Positions 32,275-39,738 of a DNA stretch of 64,000 nucleotides are shown here, one piece after another; position 1 is the stretch's first letter; the number at the start of each line of letters is the position of its first letter. A model generated the notes under the pieces. It worked only from the letters and a program-made list of their open reading frames with translations. It searched no databases and was not told the DNA's origin. This stretch comes from Rugamonas brunnea. GTDB taxonomy: Bacteria > Pseudomonadota > Gammaproteobacteria > Burkholderiales > Burkholderiaceae_D. A program made the position numbers and the translations under genes. Location of the stretch: NCBI RefSeq assembly GCF_014042345.1, contig NZ_JACEZT010000005.1, positions 277,875 through 341,874 on the forward strand, read 5' to 3'.

Positions 32275-33969
32275 ATGACCAGCACCGCCCTCCATCCCGC
32301 CGCCATCGACGCCGTCGACTGGGCCGAAAAACGCTATCTGCTGGTGGACGATTTCGTCGGCATCCGCCAGCTGCTGCGCGAATCGCTGCGCAACCTGGGC
32401 GCCAAGCATATCGACCAGGCGGCCAGCGGCGGCGAGGCCATGGTGTTGCTGGCCAAGACCCGCTACGACGTGGTGCTGTGCGACTACAACCTCGGTGACG
32501 GCAAGAACGGCCAGCAGGTGCTGGAGGAGGCCCGCATCAAGCACCTGATGCTACCCAGCAGCGTGTGGCTGATGGTGTCGGCCGAAAAGAGCGTGGAGTC
32601 CGTGATGGGCGCGGCCGAACACCAGCCGGACGCCTACATCATCAAGCCGATCACGGAAGGCGTGTTGCTGACCCGCCTGAACCGCGTCTGGCACAAGAAG
32701 CAGATCTTTCGCGAGATCGACCAGGCCTTCGCCGACAAGGATTTTCTTCGCGCCGCGCGGCTGTGCGACGAGCAGATCGCCCACAACAAGCTGCACGAGA
32801 TCGACCTGCTGCGCATGAAGGCCACGCTGCTGCTCAAGGCCGGCGAGCCGGAACAGGCGCGCGCCGTGTACGAGAAGGTGCTGGAAGGACGCGAATACAA
32901 CTGGGCCCGCACCGGCCTGGGTAAGATCCGCATGAACAACGGCGAGCTGGAAGCGGCGCGCCAGATGTTCCAGGGTGTGATCGCGGAAAACCGTTTTTAC
33001 ATCGACGCGTTCGACCAGCTGGCGCAAGCCTACCAGCGCATGGGCAAGACGGAGGAGGCCTGCGACGTGCTGGAGAAGGCGGCCAAGCTGTCGCCCAATT
33101 CCGTGCCGCGCCAGCGCAGCCTGGGCATGGCCGCGCTCAAGCTGGGCAATATCCCGCTGGCCGAGCGCGCGTTCCGCAAGTGCATCGAGATCGGCGAGTA
33201 TTCCATCCTCAAGACGGTGGACGCGTATTTCGGCCTGGCCCGCGTGTACGGCCAGAAGAACGACACCAAGGAGGCGCTGCGCTTATTGAACTCGGCGCTG
33301 CAGCAGTTCTCGGGCGACCATGTGAACCTGCGGGCCAAGATCACGGAAGGCCTGGTCTACCACGAGAGCGGCGATTACCGGCGCGCCCGCAAGTCCGGCG
33401 ACGAGCTGGAACAGATGCTGGTGGAGGAAAAGCTGCGCCCCGACGTCCCCACCTGCATGGAGATGGCGACTTTGCTGTTCGCCGTCGGCGTGAAGGAGGC
33501 GCCGGTGGACCTGCTGTGCTACGTGGCCCGCAACAACGACGACAACGAACCGCTGCTCGACGATATCCAGAAAGTGTTCGACAAGGCGCGCATGGGCGAG
33601 GAGGGCGAGGCCCTCATCAAGTCCTCGCGCAAGGAAGCGGCCGACATGATGAACAAGGGCGTGCTGCTGTGGAAGACGGGCAAGCTGGACGAGGCCGTCG
33701 AGTGGATGCGCGAGGCGCGCCTGGCGCTGCCCAACAACATGCGCATCCTGTTCAATTCGGCCCAGATCATCATCTCCCACCTGCAGCAGAAGGGCTATTC
33801 GCATGAGTTGTCGGAGGAAGCCATCGGGGTGCTGATGCATGTCGATAAGATCGCGCCCGGCCAGCAGCGTTTCGCCCAGTTGATGGAGCAACTGGCCCTG
33901 CTGGCGCCGGCCCCCGTGGCGGCGCTGGACGCGGTGGCCGAGGCGCTGGAGCAGACTTCCTCCGAGTGA
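32275..33969 (+). CDS. response regulator with TPR repeats
   Basis: This 564-aa protein has an N-terminal receiver (acidic Asp25-Asp26, phosphoacceptor Asp70 in VVLCDYNLGDGKNG, conserved Lys in YIIKPIT). About 400 residues of TPR-type helical repeats follow (for example GQKNDTKEALRLLNSALQQF and AFDQLAQAYQRMGKTEEACD). It has no DNA-binding or enzymatic output domain, so signalling probably works through protein-protein contacts of the TPRs. It is encoded directly after the small histidine kinase, which should phosphorylate it. The target is unknown. Confidence 0.92.
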   Translation: MTSTALHPAAIDAVDWAEKRYLLVDDFVGIRQLLRESLRNLGAKHIDQAASGGEAMVLLAKTRYDVVLCDYNLGDGKNGQQVLEEARIKHLMLPSSVWLMVSAEKSVESVMGAAEHQPDAYIIKPITEGVLLTRLNRVWHKKQIFREIDQAFADKDFLRAARLCDEQIAHNKLHEIDLLRMKATLLLKAGEPEQARAVYEKVLEGREYNWARTGLGKIRMNNGELEAARQMFQGVIAENRFYIDAFDQLAQAYQRMGKTEEACDVLEKAAKLSPNSVPRQRSLGMAALKLGNIPLAERAFRKCIEIGEYSILKTVDAYFGLARVYGQKNDTKEALRLLNSALQQFSGDHVNLRAKITEGLVYHESGDYRRARKSGDELEQMLVEEKLRPDVPTCMEMATLLFAVGVKEAPVDLLCYVARNNDDNEPLLDDIQKVFDKARMGEEGEALIKSSRKEAADMMNKGVLLWKTGKLDEAVEWMREARLALPNNMRILFNSAQIIISHLQQKGYSHELSEEAIGVLMHVDKIAPGQQRFAQLMEQLALLAPAPVAALDAVAEALEQTSSE

Positions 33970-34002
33970 TGGATGGACGCAACGGTGGCCACGCGTGCGC
34001 GC

Positions 34003-34031
34003 TTGTTTCCCACCGGTCAAATGATTACACT
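34003..34031 (+). promoter_or_regulatory. predicted promoter of the small 71-aa gene
   Basis: TTGTTT is followed after 17 bases by TACACT, just past the end of the response regulator gene. It would drive the small gene starting at 34110. Confidence 0.4.
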
Positions 34032-34109
34032 GAAAATCCGGCGCGGTCCGTAGCCTTTGCGGCCGGTCTGCGCCCTATGAAAAGCACCAGCCAAGAGAAG
34101 GGCACACCC

Positions 34110-34325
34110 ATGCGCGATATCGCCAAAGAAGTTTACGACAAAATGAAAATCGGCGGCACGGCCTGGATCCGGCCCGTGACCGCCAAGGGCGACACATTGG
34201 ACAGCTTCCAGGGGGCGCTCGACAGCGCCAAACAACTGGCCGAAGAAGGCTTGATCAATATCGAGAAAGTGCAGCGCCAGGCGGATGGCCTGATCGAAGC
34301 CATCCGCATCCTGCGCCTGTCCTGA
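34110..34325 (+). CDS. small conserved protein of unknown function
   Basis: This 71-aa soluble, mostly helical protein reads MRDIAKEVYDKMKIGGTAWI and continues with an amphipathic helix (ALDSAKQLAEEGLINIEKVQ) and IEAIRILRLS. I do not recognise a family with a known job. The start at 34110 is chosen because GAGAAGGG lies 8 bases upstream; an in-frame ATG at 34077 has no ribosome site. It has its own predicted promoter and converges on the phasin-like gene. Confidence 0.68.
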   Translation: MRDIAKEVYDKMKIGGTAWIRPVTAKGDTLDSFQGALDSAKQLAEEGLINIEKVQRQADGLIEAIRILRLS

Positions 34326-34367
34326 TAGCGGCCGCGCGCCGCCCGCGCGGCGCCGCTGAGCGCCGCC

Positions 34368-35183
34368 TTATTCCGCCGAAGATGGTTTGACGGCCGGCTT
34401 GGCCTTGGCCGCGCGCGGCTTGGCGGCCGCTTTGACCGGGGCCTTGGCCGCAGTGGACTTGTCGGCTTCTGCTGCCTTGGGCTTGGCGGCGGCGGTGGCT
34501 GCCGTGGCGGCATTGGCCGCCGATTTCGCCACCGAGGTGGCGGCCGCCGTGGCCGCAGCAGCCATCTTGCCGGCCGCACTGGTCATCGATTCCGGTCCCA
34601 GCGTGCTGGAGACGGCCTGTTTGAACTGATCCTGCAGCAGATTCCACCAGACGGCCGGATTGGCCATTTGCGCAGCCGCGTCGGCGTTCGGGCTGGCGGC
34701 CGGCTTGGCGGCGCCGCTGCTGGCTGCAGTCGTATTGGCCGATCCTGTGCTGGCTGCCGGCGCGGCTGGCGCGGCCGCCGCTGGCGCCGGCGGGGTTTCC
34801 TTCACGGGCGCCTTGGCCGGCGCGGCGGCCTGGGCTTGCTGGAAGAACACGGATGCGTAGGGCACCGTGTCGAGCAGCGACTTGGCGTCGCCGCCGCCCT
34901 GGTTGACGGCAGCCGCCATGCTGGCGCCCACCGATTTGAGCGTGGCGATGGTCCCGCGCTGCACTTCCAGCGCCTGGATACTGCCGCGCAGCATGCTCAT
35001 GTTCAGGTTCAGCCACGTTTCCACGGCCTTCAGGTCATTGATTTTCTTGTCCAGTTCATCCACGGACAGGGTGGGCGCCGTCAGCCCCGGCACGCTCATA
35101 CTGCCCCACAGGTTCTTGACGAAATCGAGGGTGTCCGTCATGACTGCAGCACCTGGGATGTTGGGCATTTGAGGGTTAGACAT
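34368..35183 (-). CDS. phaM: PhaM-type polyhydroxyalkanoate granule regulatory protein
   Basis: This 271-aa protein matches the PhaM family. Its N-terminal part contains TDTLDFVKNLWGSMSVPG, VDELDKKINDLKAVETWLNL and MLRGSIQALEVQRGTIATLK. A low-complexity Ala/Pro linker follows, then a Lys/Ala-rich C-terminus (KSTAAKAPVKAAAKPRAAKA) resembling histone-like tails. In Ralstonia PhaM activates PHA synthase and tethers storage granules to the nucleoid through the basic tail. AGGAGAAACCAGCC precedes the ATG at 35183. No PHA synthase gene is in the window. Confidence 0.88.
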   Translation of the reverse strand: MSNPQMPNIPGAAVMTDTLDFVKNLWGSMSVPGLTAPTLSVDELDKKINDLKAVETWLNLNMSMLRGSIQALEVQRGTIATLKSVGASMAAAVNQGGGDAKSLLDTVPYASVFFQQAQAAAPAKAPVKETPPAPAAAAPAAPAASTGSANTTAASSGAAKPAASPNADAAAQMANPAVWWNLLQDQFKQAVSSTLGPESMTSAAGKMAAAATAAATSVAKSAANAATAATAAAKPKAAEADKSTAAKAPVKAAAKPRAAKAKPAVKPSSAE

Positions 35184-35338
35184 GGCTGGTTTCTCCTGTG
35201 AGTGAGCGTTTAGCGTAGCAGATATCGCAGGGGCGTTCAAAAGGTTTTGACAACATTCGCGTGCGCGATTGATGCGCCGGCGCATGGCGGCGCCGGTGCT
35301 GTCAGCGGAGCAGGGGGCAGACACGTTAAACTAGCGCC

Positions 35339-36535
35339 ATGACGATCGCCACCTTCCTCCGCCCACGCCGCCGCTGGTTGCTGCTGGGCGCCGCCACCGT
35401 GGCACTGCATTACCTGACGATAGACTGGGTCGGCACCCAGCTGGGCCAGCGCGAAGCGCGCCGCCGGCCGCCGCCGTCGCTGGTCACGGCCCAATTGCAC
35501 CTGGCCCTGCCGCAGCACCATGAGGCGGCGCCGCTGCCGGAGCTGCAACCGATGAGCGCCCCCCCGCCCAAGCCGGCGCGCAAACCTGCGCGCAAGCCAG
35601 CGCCGCCACCGCCGCCACCGGAACCGGCGCCAGAACCCGCGCCCGAACCGGCGCCGCCCGTGGCCGACAGCGGCGCGGCCGACAACAGCGCCGCCTCCGC
35701 TGCGCAAGCACAACCCGGTGCCGATAACGGGCCGGCGGCCGCCCAGCCGCAGGCGGGCGCCGACCAGCCCACGCCGGGCGCGGCCCCGGCGCCCACGGCC
35801 CAGACCAGCGACGCGCCGCCGGCCCCGCCCGTGCAGGCGCCGGGCCAGGGCATGCGCCGCTACAAGGTCAACCTGCCGCCATCGGCCGATTTCCTGCTCG
35901 ACGTGCGCCGGGTGGACGCCAACGGCACCAAATGGACGGGCGAGGCGGCCATGAAGTGGCATACTGACGGCGGCAGCTACACCTTGTCGGTGGAAGCCGG
36001 CATCAGCATGCTGATCACCCGCCTCAACCTGCTGGTGCTGACCAGCACCGGCACCATCGACGATTTCGGCATCGCCCCCGTCACGGCGACGGAGAAGCGC
36101 AGCGGCCGTTCGCAGACGGCCACCCACTTCAACCGCGACGAAGGCACGATCACGTTTTCCGCGTCCGAACGCAGCTACCCGCTGCTGGTGGGCGCGCAGG
36201 ACAAGGCCACGGTGCCGTTCCAGCTGGGCGCCATCGGCCGGGCCGATCCCAACCAGTTTGGCACCGACATCGACATCCTGGTGGGCGAGGACAAGGAAGC
36301 GAACATCTTCCGTTTCCAGCTGGTGGGCGAGGAGGAGCTGGAGACGGGGCTGGGCAAGCTGCAGACCTGGCACCTGACCCGCCCGCCCAAGCCGGGCACC
36401 TATTCATCGCGGCTGGACGTGTGGCTGGCGCCATCGCAGTACTGGTATCCGGTTCAGATCCGCAATACGGAAGCGAGCGGCGCGCTGACCACGCAGACCG
36501 TCTCCAGAATAACCATGACAAATTCGGGAAAATGA
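35339..36535 (+). CDS. DUF3108 domain protein with Pro/Ala-rich linker, copy 1
   Basis: This 398-aa protein has an N-terminal membrane anchor (RRWLLLGAATVALHYLTI), a long Pro/Ala-rich linker (residues ~75-170) and a C-terminal DUF3108 beta domain (RYKVNLPPSADFLLDVRRVD through WLAPSQYWYPVQIRNTEASG). The layout suggests a periplasmic domain tethered by a flexible arm across the envelope, reminiscent of TonB-like proteins. It overlaps the next gene, a shorter paralogue, by four bases. The function of DUF3108 is not known with certainty; envelope roles are proposed. Confidence 0.85.
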   Translation: MTIATFLRPRRRWLLLGAATVALHYLTIDWVGTQLGQREARRRPPPSLVTAQLHLALPQHHEAAPLPELQPMSAPPPKPARKPARKPAPPPPPPEPAPEPAPEPAPPVADSGAADNSAASAAQAQPGADNGPAAAQPQAGADQPTPGAAPAPTAQTSDAPPAPPVQAPGQGMRRYKVNLPPSADFLLDVRRVDANGTKWTGEAAMKWHTDGGSYTLSVEAGISMLITRLNLLVLTSTGTIDDFGIAPVTATEKRSGRSQTATHFNRDEGTITFSASERSYPLLVGAQDKATVPFQLGAIGRADPNQFGTDIDILVGEDKEANIFRFQLVGEEELETGLGKLQTWHLTRPPKPGTYSSRLDVWLAPSQYWYPVQIRNTEASGALTTQTVSRITMTNSGK

Positions 36536-37365
36536 CCATGACAACTATGAACACCACGGCCGCGCTGCTGCTGGCGGCCGCCGTGCTGGCGGCGCCGATG
36601 CCGGTGCTGGCGGCCCAGCGCGGCCAGCCGGCCGGCGCCGCCACCGCCACTGGCGCCACTGCCAATGCGGCTGCCGCCGCCACAGCCAGCGAGCACCCCA
36701 GCGTGCGCCGCGCCTACAACCTGCCGCCGTCGGCCCAGCTGCGCTACACGATCTCGGCCCGCCAGCGCAGCCTGCCCATCTCGGGCGACGCCGTGGTGGC
36801 GTGGCAAACGGGCGAGGGCAAGTACAGCATCAGCACGGAAAGCCACGCCGTCATCTTCGGCAAGATCCTGGAGAATCGCAGCGAAGGGCTGGTGGACGGC
36901 TACGGCCTGGCGCCCGTCACGTTCTACCAGAAGCGCTTCCGCAAGGACCCCAGCACCACCACCTTCAAGCGCGACAGCAAGACCATCGTGTTCACCGAGG
37001 GCGACGACAGCTACCCGCTCAAGGGCGGTGAGCAGGACCGCACCAGCGCCCCGTGGCAGTTGCTGGCCCAGGCCAGGGCCAACCCGGAGCGCTTCAAGCC
37101 GGGCACGGAGTGGGCCTATTTCGTGGCCGGCTCGCACGACGCCGAGCCGTGGGTGTTCAAGGTGGTCGACCACGAGACCGTGCACACGGGCCAGGGCGAC
37201 GTCAACGCGCTGCACCTGGTCAAGGCGCCGCCGCCGGACGCCCAGGGCCAGCAGGTGGACCTGTGGCTGGCGCCGTCGCTGGAGTGGTATCCGGTGCGCA
37301 TCCGCTTCGCCGACGCGGACGGCGACTTCGTCGACCAGACGCTGGACAAGATCAGCAGGAAATAG
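36532..37365 (+). CDS. DUF3108 domain protein with signal peptide, copy 2
   Basis: This 277-aa paralogue of the preceding gene product has a cleavable signal peptide (AALLLAAAVLAAPMPVLAAQ) instead of a membrane anchor plus long linker. The DUF3108 domain runs from YNLPPSAQLRYTISARQR to VDLWLAPSLEWYPVRIRFAD. ATGA overlap with the upstream gene shows translational coupling. The pair probably arose by tandem duplication and now gives one tethered and one soluble periplasmic form, perhaps working together. Confidence 0.85.
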   Translation: MTMTTMNTTAALLLAAAVLAAPMPVLAAQRGQPAGAATATGATANAAAAATASEHPSVRRAYNLPPSAQLRYTISARQRSLPISGDAVVAWQTGEGKYSISTESHAVIFGKILENRSEGLVDGYGLAPVTFYQKRFRKDPSTTTFKRDSKTIVFTEGDDSYPLKGGEQDRTSAPWQLLAQARANPERFKPGTEWAYFVAGSHDAEPWVFKVVDHETVHTGQGDVNALHLVKAPPPDAQGQQVDLWLAPSLEWYPVRIRFADADGDFVDQTLDKISRK

Positions 37366-37375
37366 CCGCCGTGCC

Positions 37376-37384
37376 TGATATACT
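37376..37384 (+). promoter_or_regulatory. extended -10 promoter of the SMC operon
   Basis: TGATATACT is a TG-n-TATACT extended -10 element, which can work without a strong -35. Transcription would begin near 37391 and produce a leader of about 70 bases before the kleisin-like gene. Confidence 0.45.
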
Positions 37385-37399
37385 GACGCCCCCGCGATG

Positions 37400-37439
37400 A
37401 AGATGACGGGCCCGCGAGGGCCGATTCTGTTGTCATCTT
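37400..37439 (+). other. structured leader hairpin before the SMC operon
   Basis: AAGATGAC (37400-37407) pairs perfectly with GTCATCTT (37432-37439). Nested inside is GGCCC-GCGA-GGGCC (37409-37422), a five-base-pair stem closed by a GNRA tetraloop. The structure sits 24 bases before the first start codon and could affect RNA stability or translation of the operon. Confidence 0.5.
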
Positions 37440-37463
37440 AATCATCATCGAGAATGGCACAGA

Positions 37464-38840
37464 ATGATAGAAATTTTGGCAAATGCAGCTGCGGCTGCGG
37501 AAGCACCGCTCACCGGCACCGAGCACCAGGACACGCTGCAAGCCCATTTCCAGCCCAACGTATCGGCTGACGAGATCGAGCAGGTCTACCACCTGAAGCG
37601 CGCGCAACCGCTGCTGCAGGTGTTCACGGCCCTGTTCCACGGCGGCTTCGACGGCGTGCTGGTGCGCCTGCTGGTGCTGCGCGAACTGGCGTCCGACACG
37701 GCCACGTCGGCGTTCTCGCGCGCCGACATCAACACCCGGCTGGCCTATCTGCTGCCCGAGAGCCTGGAAACGGTGCTGATGCGCCTGCGCTCGAACCAGC
37801 TTTTGGCCTGGGACGCGCAGCAAGCCGTGTACCGCGTCACGCCCATGGCCCGCAACGTGCTGTCGGCCATCGACGGCCTGCTGGCGCTGGGCCAGAACGA
37901 GGACGAGGCCGAGATGGGCTTCCTGCTGTCGCAGGTGGCCGGCGCCCAGGCCGTGGGCGGCGTCACCGTCGAACAGCTGCAGCACCTGCTGGGCCGCCTG
38001 GTCGAGCTGACCGAGGAATTCGCCGACGCCATCGCCTCCGGTTCCGAATTCCGCCTGCGCGCCTCGCAGGCCAAGTGGCACATGGCCTGCGACTGGGTAG
38101 AGAAGGGCTCCGAGATCCTGCGCGCCATCACGGCCGACGAGAACGCGGACAGCGCCACCCACAAGGCAGCCCAGGCCATCGGCCGGGCCCAGAGCGCGCT
38201 GCTCAACATGCAGGGCATGTTCTCGCGCGCCCTGAACCAGATCGAACGCCAGCGCGTGCACCTGGGCCAGTCCGGCCTGTCGACCACCGACATCAAGCGC
38301 TGGCTGTTGCAACATGAAGACCTGGCCTCGCTGGCCGACGGCGCCATTGACCAGCCGGTCGTGCCGCTGTTTATCACGCCGGCCGAAATGATCGACGTGG
38401 CCGAGACCGAGCTGCTGTCGGACCGCGTGTCCGGCGTGGCGCCGGGCGGCCTGCCGGCCGGCCAGGATGCACCCACCACCATCAACGACACACCCGCAAT
38501 GCAAAAAGAACTGGACGACTGGCTTGCGCGCCTGTCCGACTTCGCCGCGCTGGGCAATTTCCCCAGCATCGCGGAGGAGGCCCCGAAATCGATCCCAATC
38601 CAGGATTCGCTGCTGCCGGCCACCTTCGCCGTGGCGTCCTACCGCGCCTCGCTGCTGCCGCTCTTGGGCGACGCCTCCGAGGCCAGCCTGCAGGGCGCCA
38701 CGGCCGAACTGGCCCGCCTGCCCGTGACCTTCACCCCGTCCGACGAGATGATCGAACTGCCCGACCTGCACGTGGCGGCCATGTCGCTGGCCACGCTTTC
38801 CCTCTCCCTCGATCCGCAAGGCGACAAGACTGATGAATGA
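37464..38840 (+). CDS. kleisin-like subunit of an SMC complex (MksF-like)
   Basis: This 458-aa soluble protein is mostly helical. Residues ~40-140 look like a winged-helix domain (VLVRLLVLRELASDT, RADINTRLAYLLPESLETVL, LRSNQLLAWDAQQAVYRVT). A helical middle region and a C-terminal winged-helix-like part follow. I assign it as the kleisin because it is the first gene of a tight operon with a KITE-like protein and an SMC ATPase, the order mksF-mksE-mksB. Direct sequence similarity to known MksF or JetA is not obvious to me. It overlaps the next gene by 8 bases. The upstream ribosome site is weak (GAGAATGG). Confidence 0.65.
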   Translation: MIEILANAAAAAEAPLTGTEHQDTLQAHFQPNVSADEIEQVYHLKRAQPLLQVFTALFHGGFDGVLVRLLVLRELASDTATSAFSRADINTRLAYLLPESLETVLMRLRSNQLLAWDAQQAVYRVTPMARNVLSAIDGLLALGQNEDEAEMGFLLSQVAGAQAVGGVTVEQLQHLLGRLVELTEEFADAIASGSEFRLRASQAKWHMACDWVEKGSEILRAITADENADSATHKAAQAIGRAQSALLNMQGMFSRALNQIERQRVHLGQSGLSTTDIKRWLLQHEDLASLADGAIDQPVVPLFITPAEMIDVAETELLSDRVSGVAPGGLPAGQDAPTTINDTPAMQKELDDWLARLSDFAALGNFPSIAEEAPKSIPIQDSLLPATFAVASYRASLLPLLGDASEASLQGATAELARLPVTFTPSDEMIELPDLHVAAMSLATLSLSLDPQGDKTDE

Positions 38841-39735
38841 CGACGCACAAATCCTGATCGCGCGCCTGCTGACGCACCAGACCCTGCGCCGCGACGACAA
38901 GCTGGTCAAGCGCGTGCTGTCGGACGAGCAGTTCCGCGCCGAAGTGGACGCGCGCCTGCTGGCCACCGGCCTCAAACTGCTCGACAACGTGTACGCCGAC
39001 CACGTCACGCTGGCCCTGACGCGCGCTATCGAGCCGAAGATCTTCGGCGCGCGCGACGTCTGGCAGAACAATAATTTCGGCCTGTCGCGCGACGGCGTGG
39101 CCCTGCTGGTGGTGCTGTGGGCGCAGATCATCCTGCCCAAGCGCGAACGCCAGGAAACCCACCAGCACGCCGAGGACGACCAGAACGACATGTTCGGCGT
39201 GGAGAAGCCCTTGCCGCGCGCCGAGGACACTTCGATCGGTATCGCCTACAAGGCGCTGCTGGCCGACTTCGGCGACAAGCTGGGCAAGAAGACCCGCCTG
39301 GACATGAACCTCGGCATCCTGGCCAAGCTGGGCTTCATCGAACGGCGCGGCGACGTGATCGTGGAAGGCCCGTTGCTGGACCTGTTGATGGACACCGACC
39401 TGCTCAAGGAACGCATCATCAACGGCGCGCTGGCCGACGTGTTCAAGCGCGCCCCGGCGCAGATCATTCCCGTGCCGCGCGCCACGCCGCCGCTGGCCGC
39501 GGACGACGAGCCGACCGCCGGCGCGCCGGTGGCCGTGGCCAACGATGCCGATGCTGACGACGATGATGCTGAGCCGCTGCCGTTCGAGGTGCCCGCCTAC
39601 GAAGGCCCGGCCGTCGTCGCGCCGGCGCCGCTGCCGGCCGGCGCGGCCATCGAGATGCACGCCGTGGAGGACGAGGCCGACGATGCCAACGGCGCTGACC
39701 CCACCCCGTCCGACGACACTCCAGCCAGGGATTAA
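38833..39735 (+). CDS. KITE-like winged-helix subunit of an SMC complex (MksE-like)
   Basis: This 300-aa protein has an N-terminal ~210 residues that look like tandem winged-helix domains (FGLSRDGVALLVVLWAQIIL, IAYKALLADFGDKLGKKTRL and DMNLGILAKLGFIERRGDVI). A disordered acidic, Pro/Ala-rich C-terminal tail follows (from about residue 220). MksE/MukE/JetB subunits bind the kleisin as winged-helix pairs, and the position between kleisin and SMC genes fits that role. The acidic tail is an unusual addition. The start overlaps the upstream gene, and 3 bases separate the stop from the SMC start. Confidence 0.68.
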   Translation: MNDDAQILIARLLTHQTLRRDDKLVKRVLSDEQFRAEVDARLLATGLKLLDNVYADHVTLALTRAIEPKIFGARDVWQNNNFGLSRDGVALLVVLWAQIILPKRERQETHQHAEDDQNDMFGVEKPLPRAEDTSIGIAYKALLADFGDKLGKKTRLDMNLGILAKLGFIERRGDVIVEGPLLDLLMDTDLLKERIINGALADVFKRAPAQIIPVPRATPPLAADDEPTAGAPVAVANDADADDDDAEPLPFEVPAYEGPAVVAPAPLPAGAAIEMHAVEDEADDANGADPTPSDDTPARD

Positions 39736-39738
39736 TCC

